Positions 1 to 8,599 of a DNA stretch of 35,724 bases are shown here, in pieces. A program made the position numbers and the translations under genes. The DNA comes from CAZGOM01 sp964542875 (lineage in GTDB: Bacteria; Planctomycetota; Phycisphaerae; Phycisphaerales; Phycisphaeraceae). The notes below the pieces were generated by a model. The model worked only from the letters and a program-made list of their open reading frames with translations, was not told the DNA's origin and ran no database searches. Position 1 is the first letter of the stretch, and each line of letters begins with the position of its first letter. Where the stretch lies: NCBI GenBank assembly GCA_964542875.1, contig CAZIWA010000056.1, forward strand, positions 1-35,724, written 5' to 3'.

Positions 1-2
1 AC

Positions 3-1568
3 TTCCTCCCCGTTGACGAAAAGGGCAAGGAAAAACGCATCGAAGAACGCGACATTCCCGCCGACCTGCTCGAACAGGCCAAGGAATGGCGCCTGAAGAT
101 GATCGAAGCCGCCGCCGACATGGACGACGCGCTCGCCGAACGCTTCCTGGCCGAAGAAGCCCTCACCAACGATGAAATCCGCGCCGCCCTGCGCAAGGGT
201 TGCATCGCTGAGAAGATCTTCCCCGTCTTCTGCGGCGCTGCCCTCCAGAACATCGGCGTCCAGCTCATCCTCGACGGCATCCTTGACTACCTCCCCGCCC
301 CCAACGAAGTTCCCGACGTCCAGGGCACCGACGTCAAGGACAAGAACAAGAAGCTCTCGCGTCCCCACGACTCCAAGGCCCCCTTCTCGGCGCTGGTCTT
401 CAAGGTCGTCGCCGATCAGCACGGCGACCTCACCTACACCCGCGTCTACTCCGGCAAGATCGAAAAGGGCACCCGCGTCCTCAACTCCTCCAAGGGCAAG
501 CGCGAAATCGTCAGCCGCATCTTCGAAATGCACGCCGACGAGCGTAACCCCCGTGATTCGGCCGAAGCCGGCGACATCATCGCCCTCGTGGGTCTCAAGG
601 ACTCCATCACCGGCGACACCCTCTGCGACATCGAGGACCCCATCATCCTCGAACGCATGACTTTCCCTGAACCCGTGCTCTCGCTCTCCATCGAGCCCAA
701 GAGCCAGGCCGACAAGGAAAAGCTGGGCGATGCCCTGGGCACCATCCGCCGCCAGGACCCGTCCTTCCGCTCCAACTACAACGATGAAACCGGCGAAACC
801 ATCATCGCCGGCATGGGTGAACTCCACCTTGAAATCATCACCACCCGCCTCACCCGTGACATGAAGATCGGCGTCAACGTCGGTAAGCCCCGCGTCTCCT
901 ATCGTGAGACCATCACCGGCACCGCCGAAGCACGTGGCACCCACAAGAAGCAGACCGGCGGCCGCGGCCAGTTCGGTGACTGCGTCATCACCGTCGAACC
1001 CTACACCGCCGAACAGGCCAAGGAAGACGAAGAAGACTTCACGGACTCGATCGCCTTCGTCAACAAGGTTGTCGGCGGCGTCATCCCCAAGGAATACATT
1101 CCTTCCATCGAAAAGGGCTGCCGCGACATCGCCAAGTCTGGCGTCATCGCCGGCTACCCCGTCCAGAACGTCAAGATCACCCTCACCTTCGGCTCCTACC
1201 ACGACGTTGACTCTTCTCAGATCGCCTTCGAACTCGCTGGCCGCCTGGCCTTCACCGATGCGATCAAGAAAGCCAAGCCCGTCCTGCTCGAACCGATCAT
1301 GAAGGTCGTCGTCACCACCCCCGACGAGTTCCTCGGCAACGTCACCGGCGACCTCAACCGCCGCCGCGCCATGATCGACGACTCCGAGCAACGCGGTAAC
1401 GTCAAGCTCGTCACCGCCAAGGTCCCCCTCTCGGAAATGTTCGGCTACGTCACCTCGCTCCGCGGCATGAGCCAGGGCCGCGCCAGCTCCGTGATGGAAC
1501 CCTACGCTTACGATCAGGTCCCGGCCAACGTCGCCAAGACCATCCTCGAAGCCAACGCCAAGCGCTGA
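3..1568 (+). CDS. fusA: Elongation factor G, C-terminal three quarters (5' end outside window)
   Basis: EF-G is the GTPase that moves tRNAs and mRNA through the ribosome after peptide bond formation. The frame is open from base 3, so the gene begins before the window; about 521 of the usual ~700 residues are visible. In order one sees the end of the G domain (FPVFCGAALQNIGVQ, then DYLPAPNEVPDV), domain II (SAPFSALVFKVVADQHGDLT), domain III (GMGELHLEII), domain IV (RETITGTAEARGTHKK, then TGGRGQFG) and domain V (GYVTSLRGMSQGRASSVMEP). No frameshift or missing segment is visible. A strong terminator follows 28 bases after the stop, so it ends its transcript. In many bacteria fusA follows rpsG; here it lies far upstream of rpsL-rpsG. 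Confidence 0.97.
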   Translation, partial: FLPVDEKGKEKRIEERDIPADLLEQAKEWRLKMIEAAADMDDALAERFLAEEALTNDEIRAALRKGCIAEKIFPVFCGAALQNIGVQLILDGILDYLPAPNEVPDVQGTDVKDKNKKLSRPHDSKAPFSALVFKVVADQHGDLTYTRVYSGKIEKGTRVLNSSKGKREIVSRIFEMHADERNPRDSAEAGDIIALVGLKDSITGDTLCDIEDPIILERMTFPEPVLSLSIEPKSQADKEKLGDALGTIRRQDPSFRSNYNDETGETIIAGMGELHLEIITTRLTRDMKIGVNVGKPRVSYRETITGTAEARGTHKKQTGGRGQFGDCVITVEPYTAEQAKEDEEDFTDSIAFVNKVVGGVIPKEYIPSIEKGCRDIAKSGVIAGYPVQNVKITLTFGSYHDVDSSQIAFELAGRLAFTDAIKKAKPVLLEPIMKVVVTTPDEFLGNVTGDLNRRRAMIDDSEQRGNVKLVTAKVPLSEMFGYVTSLRGMSQGRASSVMEPYAYDQVPANVAKTILEANAKR

Positions 1569-1596
1569 TCCGCTTAGCCAACCAAGCTTCCCCTCG

Positions 1597-1630
1597 CAAG
1601 AGCCCGGCACCCGCCGGGCTCTTGTTCTTT
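1597..1630 (+). terminator. Rho-independent terminator after fusA
   Basis: A perfect 12-bp stem (arms 1597-1608 and 1613-1624) with a 4-base loop is followed by TTCTTT. It lies 28 bases after the fusA stop codon. Confidence 0.88.
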
Positions 1631-1694
1631 CCGGGCACGACGAAACTCTTGCTCACGCCAACAACAAACTGCTCACCTAGTTCACACCCAAAAA

Positions 1695-1750
1695 CCGTTA
1701 GCCCGACACGCCGGCGGGGGTACTCGGGCAACAGCCCGACCTCCCGTTAG
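1695..1750. repeat. REP-like intergenic repeat, copy 1
   Basis: This segment has the order CCGTTAGCCCGAC ... TACTCGGGC ... CAGCCCGACCT ... CCGTTA and matches a second copy at 11439-11492 with few differences. Inside it GCCCGA can pair with TCGGGC, and GCCCGAC occurs twice in direct orientation. It lies between a terminator and the rplM promoter and has no coding role. It resembles a small palindromic REP-type element; the family is not identified. Confidence 0.65.
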
Positions 1751-2004
1751 CCGCCCCTCAACCCCACCCCAACATCGCCACCAGCCACTCTGCCAAAACC
1801 CGCGCTTCTGCCTCTTCACTTCTCTTTTTTAAATTTTTCTTACAAAACCCAAACCGACCCCAAACCTTTTTCTCTTCCCCCGCTTCTGCTCCAATCCCAC
1901 CAAACCCCTCAAAAAACAGCCTTTCCCATCCCTCCCATCCTCATAACTCCCTCTTGGCGCCTCAACATCCGCTACAATCGACCTCTTCAGGCACTCACCA
2001 CCGC

Positions 2005-2032
2005 TTGACATTGAACCAAGTTCCTGTAAACT
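2005..2032 (+). promoter_or_regulatory. Likely sigma-70 promoter of rplM-rpsI
   Basis: TTGACA (2005-2010) is separated by 16 bases from TAAACT (2027-2032), with TG directly before the -10 element. The inferred start near 2039 gives a leader of about 40 bases. The rest of the 1569-2081 spacer holds the fusA terminator, the REP-like repeat and a pyrimidine-rich stretch in which I see nothing else. Confidence 0.6.
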
Positions 2033-2081
2033 CTCTCCTCCTAACTGTCTACCTACAGCTTTTGACTGGGTTAAATGAGCT

Positions 2082-2519
2082 ATGAATCGCCAGACCTACA
2101 TCGCTAAAAACAACGAAGTCGCCCGCAACTGGGTCCACATCGACGCAACCGACCTTGTGCTCGGCCGTCTGTCTGCCCATGTTGCGCAAATCCTCTTGGG
2201 CAAGAACAAGCCCGAGTACACCCCTCATCACGACGTGGGTGACTTTGTCGTCATCACCAACGTCGACAAGATCAAGCTGACCGGCCGCAAGGCTGATCAG
2301 AAGTTCTTCCAGAGCTACTCCGGCTACCCGGGTGGCCAGAAGAACTTCAGCTACCGCTGGATGATCGAAAACAAGCCTGAGCTCCTCCTGGAGCGCGCCG
2401 TCAAGCGCATGATGCCAGGCAACAAGCTGGCTCACCAGCAGCTCACCAAGCTCAAGGTTTACACCGGTGCGGAACATCCCCACACCGCTCAGAACCCCAC
2501 CACTGTCACCATCGCCTGA
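2082..2519 (+). CDS. rplM: 50S ribosomal protein L13
   Basis: L13 is an early-assembling large-subunit protein. The 145-residue product has the usual length and conserved stretches: NWVHIDATDLVLGRLSAHVA near the start, then KPEYTPHHDVGDFVVITN, KIKLTGRK, YSGYPGG, and AVKRMMPGNKL leading to KLKVYTGAEHPHTAQNP. It is followed 39 bases later by rpsI, the classic rplM-rpsI pair, and both are served by the promoter at 2005-2032 and the terminator at 3091-3124. No clear Shine-Dalgarno is visible; the ATG is set by homology. Confidence 0.97.
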   Translation: MNRQTYIAKNNEVARNWVHIDATDLVLGRLSAHVAQILLGKNKPEYTPHHDVGDFVVITNVDKIKLTGRKADQKFFQSYSGYPGGQKNFSYRWMIENKPELLLERAVKRMMPGNKLAHQQLTKLKVYTGAEHPHTAQNPTTVTIA

Positions 2520-2558
2520 GTCGCTTACTAAATAAAAACCTTTCCAGGTAAAGCATCG

Positions 2559-3053
2559 ATGTCCGAACAAACGCAAGTCACTTTGGGTTCTATCGCCGAA
2601 GGCCTCGGCACCGCGGCTCCCGCAGCCGTCGCCGCTCCCGTCCGTCAACGCAAGGGCCCGGATAAAGCCGGGTTCTACTGGGGCACCGGCCGTCGTAAGA
2701 CCGCTGTCGCCCGCGTTCGCGTCAAGGCTGGCTCCGGCAAGTACCTCGTCAACGACAAAGAAGTCGACGTGTACTTCACCGAAACCCGTGACCGTGGCGA
2801 CGTCGTCAACCCCCTCAAGCTCACCAAAATCCACGGCAACATCGACGTATTCGTCAATGTCGCCGGTGGCGGCTTCGCTGGCCAGGCCGGCGCCGTCGTC
2901 CTGGGTCTGGCTCGCGCCCTGATGGAATTCGATCCCACCTTCGAACCCACCCTCCGCGAACACGACCTCCTCAGCCGCGACTCCCGTAAGGTCGAACGTA
3001 AGAAGTACGGCCAATCCGGCGCTCGCCGCCGCTACCAGTTCTCCAAGCGCTAA
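2559..3053 (+). CDS. rpsI: 30S ribosomal protein S9
   Basis: S9 is a small-subunit head protein whose basic C-terminal tail reaches the P-site tRNA. The 164-residue product carries the S9 core: YWGTGRRKTAVARVRVKAGSG, VDVYFTETRDRGDVVNPLKL, GGGFAGQAGAVVLGLARAL, LLSRDSRKVERKKYGQSGAR, and ends in FSKR as expected. It has an N-terminal extension of about 40 Ala/Pro-rich residues, making it longer than the ~130-residue E. coli protein; such extensions vary between phyla. It is the second gene of the rplM-rpsI unit and is followed by a strong terminator. Confidence 0.96.
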   Translation: MSEQTQVTLGSIAEGLGTAAPAAVAAPVRQRKGPDKAGFYWGTGRRKTAVARVRVKAGSGKYLVNDKEVDVYFTETRDRGDVVNPLKLTKIHGNIDVFVNVAGGGFAGQAGAVVLGLARALMEFDPTFEPTLREHDLLSRDSRKVERKKYGQSGARRRYQFSKR

Positions 3054-3090
3054 TACCGCTTCGAGCACTCAGCAAAACAAAACCTTCCGT

Positions 3091-3124
3091 CAAGAACCCG
3101 CCACAAGCGGGTTCTTGTCTTTTC
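3091..3124 (+). terminator. Rho-independent terminator after rpsI
   Basis: A perfect 11-bp stem (3091-3101 with 3107-3117, loop CACAA) is followed by TCTTTTC. It lies 37 bases after the rpsI stop. Confidence 0.9.
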
Positions 3125-3125
3125 C

Positions 3126-3394
3126 CCATCCGCCTCTTCATCTAAAGCCACATGGCCAATTCCATGCAGGCCCGTGCCTCTAGGTCGTCTTATCCTCAGG
3201 GAATTACATCCATTAGCCAGTGGTTGAGCATGTCTTTATGCGACACCACCGGCAACCAGCCCCTTTTATTGTTTCTGCCTTCGACCCTGGAGAGATCGCA
3301 CTTGCCCCGCCGTCACATGCCAATACCTCAAAGAATGTGAAGGCCTCCATCCAAAACGTTCTTTCGCTTCCCACCTTTTAAATTTCACTTCTCC
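3126..3394. other. Intergenic spacer without recognisable gene
   Basis: This stretch lies between the rpsI terminator and the end of the convergent membrane protein gene. A 62-codon plus-strand reading frame at 3152-3340 has no ribosome binding site, no recognisable motif and codon use unlike its neighbours. I see no RNA gene or repeat here. Confidence 0.6.
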
Positions 3395-4729
3395 TCAAAT
3401 TCTCTTCGGCAGCTTCCTCCACAACCTCAGGCTCAGCACCACCACATACCCCCACAGATACATCGACGTCATCCATCCCAGTATGCCCCACAGCAATTCT
3501 GGCCAGAGCACATATTCGCCCCCTGCGAGCTGATACCCGTAATAATTCTCAGACACGCTGGATTTTGGCACTCCATACCCCAGCGTATGCTCCATGTCCT
3601 CAAGCCCATCGACCCGTACTGAAGTCACCCCGTAGGTGCTGCTCAGCCACAGCTTGGCCCCCCACCAGGCCAGCACATTGGACCAGCGCAGCACCCCCAT
3701 CGATCCGGAATCACTCGTGTTGATCTGAACGAGAGTGTCTCGCCGCAACATCTCGGGGAGGCTGCTCGGCATCCCCGGGGAAAGCGGCCCCAGCACGGAC
3801 CAAGCCGGCGCCAACCAAGGCGGGTTTACCATCACCAGCCTATGGTGTTGATAAACCATCCAGGTATGAGGCCGCGAAGCGACATAAGCGCCAAACCCCT
3901 GTGCCCCCAGCGTCAACGTCAACAGCACCAACACCGCTCCGTACGCGCACCCTTTAGACCACTTTGGGATCGCGATCTCCAACCGTCCGACGGCGCTGCT
4001 GAGAACCGCCACCAGTAACCCCAGCCCCAACGCAAACGCCAGCGGCAACACAGCCGGCAAACGCACCAGCAGGCTCATCCAATAACACAGCGCCGCCAGC
4101 AGACGCCACCCAGGCAGCGCCAGGATCATCCACGCGCACCCCAGGCTCACCAGGAACAATGCAAAGATCACAATCAACACTGACCGCGCAGCCACCGCAC
4201 GGCCGGTTTTGTTCACCCGGGTGATCCCGTAGAAAAGCGCATACGTCGCGGCCAGACACATCAGCGGCATTAACACCAATAAGGTCGCATTCAGCGCATG
4301 CACCAAATCGATCGCCACCCAGCCCATGGTGCCCAGCCAGCGCGACCCGGCGTTGATCGCCAAGATCAGCCCCAGGTATCCCAAGCCGCAGATCAACTCT
4401 CCCAGGAAGCCAATCAGCAGCACACGGAGCCCCAGTCGGGTCCATTTCAGCCGCTCCTGATCCCGCTCAAAAAATGCCCCAACCGACAATGCCGACGCAG
4501 CGGACTCTCCGCATTCGGGACACTCTCCCTCACGCGACACGCCCACCAGCGGATACCCGCACATTGAACAATGTGGCGCCCGCCCTTCTTGCAGGCGGCC
4601 AGCTTCAACATTCTTAAAATCACCCAAAGCAACCCCCAGGCCATGATTCAATTCCCGCCGTTTTATCAGGGCTTTTTTCAACCTCACCCCGCTGCAAGTC
4701 AAAATTCTACTGCCATAAAATACACCCAT
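3395..4729 (-). CDS. Zinc-ribbon multi-pass membrane protein of unknown function
   Basis: Not recognised beyond its architecture. Near residues 54-73 a C-x2-C ... C-x2-C ribbon (CSMCGYPL ... CPECG) probably binds zinc. At least five strongly hydrophobic segments follow, such as LLIGFLGELICGLGYLGLIL, LVLMPLMCLAATYALF, VLIVIFALFLVSLGCAWMIL, VLPLAFALGLGLLVAVL and a last one near the C-terminus (LLWGILGWMTSMYLWGYVVV). Proteins pairing a short zinc ribbon with several membrane helices are common in planctomycetes and mostly uncharacterised. The start is doubtful: the ATG at 4729 directly follows the T-tract of a terminator read on the same strand, so translation may begin downstream, for instance at the GTG at 4687. 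The ribbon and membrane part are unaffected. Confidence 0.75.
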   Translation of the reverse strand: MGVFYGSRILTCSGVRLKKALIKRRELNHGLGVALGDFKNVEAGRLQEGRAPHCSMCGYPLVGVSREGECPECGESAASALSVGAFFERDQERLKWTRLGLRVLLIGFLGELICGLGYLGLILAINAGSRWLGTMGWVAIDLVHALNATLLVLMPLMCLAATYALFYGITRVNKTGRAVAARSVLIVIFALFLVSLGCAWMILALPGWRLLAALCYWMSLLVRLPAVLPLAFALGLGLLVAVLSSAVGRLEIAIPKWSKGCAYGAVLVLLTLTLGAQGFGAYVASRPHTWMVYQHHRLVMVNPPWLAPAWSVLGPLSPGMPSSLPEMLRRDTLVQINTSDSGSMGVLRWSNVLAWWGAKLWLSSTYGVTSVRVDGLEDMEHTLGYGVPKSSVSENYYGYQLAGGEYVLWPELLWGILGWMTSMYLWGYVVVLSLRLWRKLPKRI

Positions 4730-4730
4730 A

Positions 4731-4765
4731 AAAAAACAGCACCGTGCAGTAACGCAACGGTGCTG
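4731..4765 (-). terminator. Rho-independent terminator of the lepB-pgeF transcript
   Basis: Arms 4737-4745 and 4757-4765 pair. On the minus strand the hairpin is followed by seven T residues and then immediately by ATG (4729). It lies about 155 bases past the pgeF stop and should end that transcript. Confidence 0.75.
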
Positions 4766-4920
4766 GTGGGAAGAGAGAGCTGTGTTTGGTGAACCTTGTT
4801 TGTCACTCGGTCCACACCCTTACATTAGCCCGTCGGTTTTCTAAATCAAGAGAAATTGTCTCTTTTCATTCAAAATTCTTGCATCATGCAACAGTATCAG
4901 GGATTCCCCGATGCGCGCCT

Positions 4921-5724
4921 TCACCGCACCCCCACCATCGCCACCATCCGGCCAGTCAACCCCTTGTCTCTCCGGTGGCTGAAAAACGCTTCATCCGACA
5001 CGGTACAAACCCCAGCCAAATCAATATTTACCTCGGCCATCCCGAGTTTTTTCAGCTCAATCTGCGCAGACTTCCCCAGATCGATATGCGGTTTACGCCA
5101 TTCCTTGCGCCGCACCACCGCTTCCCCTCGCCCTGCTTTCTCGAATTCCTCCGCCACCTCCGGGCCCACCTCAAACGCCTCCGGCCCGATGCACGGCCCC
5201 ACAGCGGCCACCAGCTCGCTTGCGGGCACGCCCATGGCCTCCACCGTCGCCGATATCACCCCCAGCACTGCCCCGCGCCATCCCGCGTGTACTGCGGCCA
5301 CCACGCGTCCGCTCTTATCACTGATCAACACCGGCATGCAGTCCGCCACACGAATCGTCGCCACCAGCCCCGGCTCCCGAGTGACGATCGCATCCACCTT
5401 GGGCTTCTCCCCGGCCGGTGCCGGTGCAATGCACACATCGCGCCCATGCACCTGCTCAGACCACGTCGGCGACCGTCCAGGCGCACCGATGGCCTCCTGC
5501 AGCCTCGCATAGTTGGTCATCACATTCGCCTGGCTGTCCACCAACGTCGCACGGCTGCCATCGGGCAGCGGCCCCACCGGGTGCATCGCAAAATTCAGCG
5601 AATCAAACGGGCCCTGGCTCACGCCCCCGATGCGCGTCGAAAATCCATGCGGCACGCCCGCAGCCGCCAGCAGTCCCGACCGATAAAACACCACGCCATT
5701 GCCCGCGGTTACACGCTCGAACAT
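4921..5724 (-). CDS. pgeF: Peptidoglycan editing factor / YfiH-type laccase-domain protein
   Basis: Members of the YfiH/PgeF family are cytosolic zinc enzymes; the E. coli protein removes wrongly incorporated L-Ser from cell-wall precursors, and other members have purine nucleoside phosphorylase activity. Counting from the ATG at 5724 the product has 267 residues, with the family's metal residues His93 (WSEQVHG), Cys129 (RVADCMPVL) and His146 (AVHAGWRGAVLG), plus the conserved GPCIGPEAFEVG and VCTVSD. An in-frame GTG at 5796 overlaps the lepB stop (GTGA), but the extra 24 codons run through a degenerate period-7 repeat and do not resemble the family, so the ATG is preferred. It lies directly downstream of lepB and ends at the terminator near 4740. 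Confidence 0.9.
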   Translation of the reverse strand: MFERVTAGNGVVFYRSGLLAAAGVPHGFSTRIGGVSQGPFDSLNFAMHPVGPLPDGSRATLVDSQANVMTNYARLQEAIGAPGRSPTWSEQVHGRDVCIAPAPAGEKPKVDAIVTREPGLVATIRVADCMPVLISDKSGRVVAAVHAGWRGAVLGVISATVEAMGVPASELVAAVGPCIGPEAFEVGPEVAEEFEKAGRGEAVVRRKEWRKPHIDLGKSAQIELKKLGMAEVNIDLAGVCTVSDEAFFSHRRDKGLTGRMVAMVGVR

Positions 5725-5756
5725 CCCTGTTCTCTTTCTCTTGGTTTTCCTGATTC

Positions 5757-5786
5757 TGACCCGAAACCCGAGCCCCCGAAACCCGT
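5757..5786. repeat. Degenerate heptamer tandem repeat (ACCCGAA-type)
   Basis: About four units of the ACCCGAA type, of lengths 7, 7, 8 and 6, lie between the lepB stop and the preferred pgeF start. This is the least regular of the period-7 tracts in the window and supports reading the stretch as spacer rather than coding sequence. Confidence 0.45.
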
Positions 5787-5792
5787 CTTCCT

Positions 5793-7526
5793 TCACTTGA
5801 TCACTCGCATATCCTGGAAATTCGGCAGCAGCGTGTAATTCATCCCCACCGGTTCCTTCCCTGGAATCAGTGAATACGGCGCCGGGTAATACACATAAAA
5901 CGCCTTGCCCATCAAAAGCTCTCTGGGCACCATGCCGATCTGTTGTTCATGCCCTTCGAAAAACCGCTTCTTCACCCATGGGTCCAGCTTCTGCCAAAAC
6001 CGCCCATCATGGCTGAACGCGGAATTGTCCCCGAGGCAAAAAAACTGATCATGCTCGATCTTCACCGGGCTGCCCTGATGATTGCCGAACTCGTCCTTGG
6101 CCACCACGCCCGTCGCGCCGGATTGCCCGTCCACGTAATACTGGTCGCGATCCACCCCCACGCGCTCCAGCACCGCCACATCGCCCGACACCGTCACTTC
6201 CAGCCGTGGGTATTTCGCCGCCGGCAGCCGCTTGAGCACCGTTTGGATCGGCACCTCGAATTTGTGCCTCAGCAGCACCTGGCCATCCTGCCAGACAATC
6301 GCTTCATCATCGCAATACCAAAGCTCTACCCGGCTGGTCTTGTTGGGGCCAAAGTGTGATCCGGCGCCTTTCTCCAGCACCGTGGTCTTCACCACGTCTC
6401 CCGCTTGTATCGACCGGTCGTCCGCCTGTGCGTCGGGCCCATCGATGGCCTTGGGGTGAAAGTCCGTCTGCACCAGTTCCACCGACCCTTCCGCCCCAAA
6501 CCTGGCGGACAGCCTGGATGCAGGCGCCATCGGGCTCTCCAGCACACGTGCTGTGGTGGACACCTCAAAATTCAATTTCCCTTGCGCGCAGGTCACGTCC
6601 GCATAAAACCGCAGTTCTTCGATCCGGTCCTGCCCCACGCCGTAGGCCCGCTCCACGGGCCGGTACTTCAACTGGTTGTACGGTCCCAGCCCGGGTCCAG
6701 AACCGATGGCGGCTTCAAAATCAAACGTCATGCTCCCACGCTCAGGCGATGTACGCACGATCTGCCGCGAAGGGATCCCCGTCTTGGCGTCCACTTCATG
6801 GATCTTCCATCCCTGCGTCTCACCTGCGGCCACCCACGGCGCCTTCCAGGGGTTGATGTCCCGGAAATTCCCCGTCAGCCCCGCATCGATGGGCACGTAC
6901 CGCGAGTCACTGATTTTCTTCCACAATCCCCGCTGCACCGCCAGCCGATCGGTTTTCCGCGCGATCTTAAACCCTTCAAAACCATCCTCATGCCCCGGCT
7001 TGGTGTAGATATTGCCTTCCAGCACCATCAGCGATTCATTGGGCAGCCCCACCAGCCGCTTGATGTAGCTGATCTGCGGGTCTTCCGGGTTTTTAAACAC
7101 CACCACGTCGTACCGTTCCGGCTCCTGCACGGCGTATGCGAACTTCTGCACCAGAATCCTGTCGCCCGAAGCAAAAGGCGTTCCCCCCGGCACCGTTCTG
7201 CGCGCATGGCACATGGGGCAAACCACCTCCACGCTTTCGCCTGTCATCGGCCGCTTATCCACCCGGTCCTTCTCCGGTACATCCACGTTGTACCGATATC
7301 CGCACTGCTCGCACTGCACCCCGATATGCTCCCCCAGCAGCGTCGGCGCCATCGACCCCGTGGGGATCACAAACGCCTCCACCACAAAGATCCGGAACGA
7401 AAACGCGAATATCAGCGCGATCGCAATCGAGATCGCCGTCTCCCGGAACCCTTCGATCGTGTCATCAGGCTCCTGCTTCTTGACCTTGGAGCCGATCCGA
7501 CCGGGATTTGTCTTTGACTCGCTCAC
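5793..7526 (-). CDS. lepB: Signal peptidase I with zinc-ribbon and large internal insertion
   Basis: Signal peptidase I cleaves signal peptides from exported proteins at the outer face of the inner membrane. After one membrane helix (residues ~31-48) comes the catalytic Ser58 in IPTGSMAPTL, and the general base Lys156 in ISYIKRLVGLPNE; the GDNS box is at 499-502. Two features make the protein unusually long (577 residues against roughly 200-330). A C-x2-C ... C-x2-C zinc ribbon (Cys72/75, Cys103/106) sits between the Ser box and the GDRILV box. A segment of about 300 residues (~170-490) precedes the GDNS box; part of it looks like a beta-sandwich of the LamG/concanavalin type, which is only an impression. 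The start is a GTG at 7526. The gene probably shares a transcript with pgeF. Confidence 0.93.
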   Translation of the reverse strand: MSESKTNPGRIGSKVKKQEPDDTIEGFRETAISIAIALIFAFSFRIFVVEAFVIPTGSMAPTLLGEHIGVQCEQCGYRYNVDVPEKDRVDKRPMTGESVEVVCPMCHARRTVPGGTPFASGDRILVQKFAYAVQEPERYDVVVFKNPEDPQISYIKRLVGLPNESLMVLEGNIYTKPGHEDGFEGFKIARKTDRLAVQRGLWKKISDSRYVPIDAGLTGNFRDINPWKAPWVAAGETQGWKIHEVDAKTGIPSRQIVRTSPERGSMTFDFEAAIGSGPGLGPYNQLKYRPVERAYGVGQDRIEELRFYADVTCAQGKLNFEVSTTARVLESPMAPASRLSARFGAEGSVELVQTDFHPKAIDGPDAQADDRSIQAGDVVKTTVLEKGAGSHFGPNKTSRVELWYCDDEAIVWQDGQVLLRHKFEVPIQTVLKRLPAAKYPRLEVTVSGDVAVLERVGVDRDQYYVDGQSGATGVVAKDEFGNHQGSPVKIEHDQFFCLGDNSAFSHDGRFWQKLDPWVKKRFFEGHEQQIGMVPRELLMGKAFYVYYPAPYSLIPGKEPVGMNYTLLPNFQDMRVIK

Positions 7527-7713
7527 ACGTACCAGAACTTTCTATCCAGCAAATTCGCGCCAGACACGGCAACTGTAGCACACAAACCCCCACCCGGAAC
7601 ACCTTGCAGCGGTGACAATCTTAAACGCATAATTGCCTTGGCCCGGTTTCCGAACCAGCCCCGGAATCCCGTTGCATATTTTCCGCCCCAACCAATCCCC
7701 CCCGACCACCTTC

Positions 7714-7737
7714 TTCAATTCATAATTCGTAATTCCC
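7714..7737. repeat. Heptamer tandem repeat (nnnAATT)
   Basis: TTCAATT, CATAATT and CGTAATT follow each other in register. The tract lies in the 214-base spacer between the lepB start and the end of the next minus-strand gene. I see no clear lepB promoter in that spacer. Confidence 0.55.
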
Positions 7738-7740
7738 CCC

Positions 7741-8559
7741 TCACTGCTTGGCTTCCCCCGACCCGCCTTGAACCTTCGTGTCCTTCAATTCACAAGCGTT
7801 GTTCTGCTCACTGTTCTTCACCTTCCAGAACGCCTTGGGCCTTCCTTGATAATTAAACGACGCCTTGGAAGCCTTCAACCCAGTCTCCGAATCCTTCTTC
7901 TCCATATCGAATAAATCTTCTGGCTTGCACGCATCCAGATACGCCATGATCGTCTTGGCGTCTGACTTCACCAGGTAGCTCCCTCCGTTATTCCCTTCCT
8001 TTTTTACAATTTCTTCAATCTCCAGCTTCACCTCCTTGCCGTCTTTGTCCTTGCGGGCTTTCTGCAACCCCTCCAACTTCAAATAATGAATCCTCAGCAT
8101 CAGCCCTTTCACCGGGTCTTCCTCCGCACTCACCAGCGCAAACTGCAACATCGAGCCCTTATTCGCCGAATTGGTCGTCACCAGATGAAGAATCAAATGA
8201 TCACCCCAAACCCGGGCCAGCCCCATGTACTCCATGGTCTGCGGGCCGGCTGATTGACCTCCGGATCCACTCTCCTCCGCCAGCGGGAAATACCCAAAGC
8301 CTGTCATCTTCAAGACAAACTCGCCCCGCTCACCGGGTTGAAATTGCATCACTCCAAAAAAATCTTCCTTGTCATCATTCAGCCACACGTGTGAGTACAG
8401 CTTGTCCAATGTCTGCACCGCCTTGGAATCCGTCTCCTCCATCTTCACTTCCTGCCCCACCGGCTCCCGGGAGTACACACTCGTACACCCTTGCGCCACA
8501 AGCATCACACAGCAAATCACCGCAGCGGCCGCGCGCCGATAAACACTCGTCATCACCAT
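7741..8559 (-). CDS. Predicted lipoprotein, paralogue of the next gene
   Basis: Function unknown. From the ATG at 8559, which has GGGAG six bases upstream, the product has 272 residues. It starts with a short basic region and hydrophobic core ending in a plausible lipobox (VAQGC, Cys25), so it is probably lipid-anchored. The mature part begins REPVGQ and contains LDKLYSHVW and DAKTIMAYLDACKPEDLF. The neighbouring lipoprotein (8600-9268) has the matching REPMGQ, LEAVLSHVW and ETAIAAYLSACKPDDLF, so the two are tandem duplicates, 40 bases apart and probably cotranscribed. No enzymatic motif is visible. Confidence 0.85.
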   Translation of the reverse strand: MVMTSVYRRAAAAVICCVMLVAQGCTSVYSREPVGQEVKMEETDSKAVQTLDKLYSHVWLNDDKEDFFGVMQFQPGERGEFVLKMTGFGYFPLAEESGSGGQSAGPQTMEYMGLARVWGDHLILHLVTTNSANKGSMLQFALVSAEEDPVKGLMLRIHYLKLEGLQKARKDKDGKEVKLEIEEIVKKEGNNGGSYLVKSDAKTIMAYLDACKPEDLFDMEKKDSETGLKASKASFNYQGRPKAFWKVKNSEQNNACELKDTKVQGGSGEAKQ

Positions 8560-8599
8560 GCCATGCTCCCGTTGAATATGAAACAACAAATCCCCAATA

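Noticed and set aside
2049..3068. 339-codon minus-strand open frame opposite rplM-rpsI
   Set aside because: It spans two conserved ribosomal protein genes and has no motif of its own.
3152..3340. 62-codon plus-strand frame in the spacer after rpsI
   Set aside because: No ribosome binding site, no recognisable motif and no conserved pattern.
5725..5796. GTG start of pgeF overlapping the lepB stop codon
   Set aside because: The added 24 residues come from a degenerate period-7 repeat and do not resemble the family. The overlap alone is not enough to prefer it.
4786..5838. 350-codon plus-strand open frame opposite pgeF
   Set aside because: His/Pro/Arg-rich antisense product. The minus strand has the conserved His-Cys-His residues of the PgeF family.
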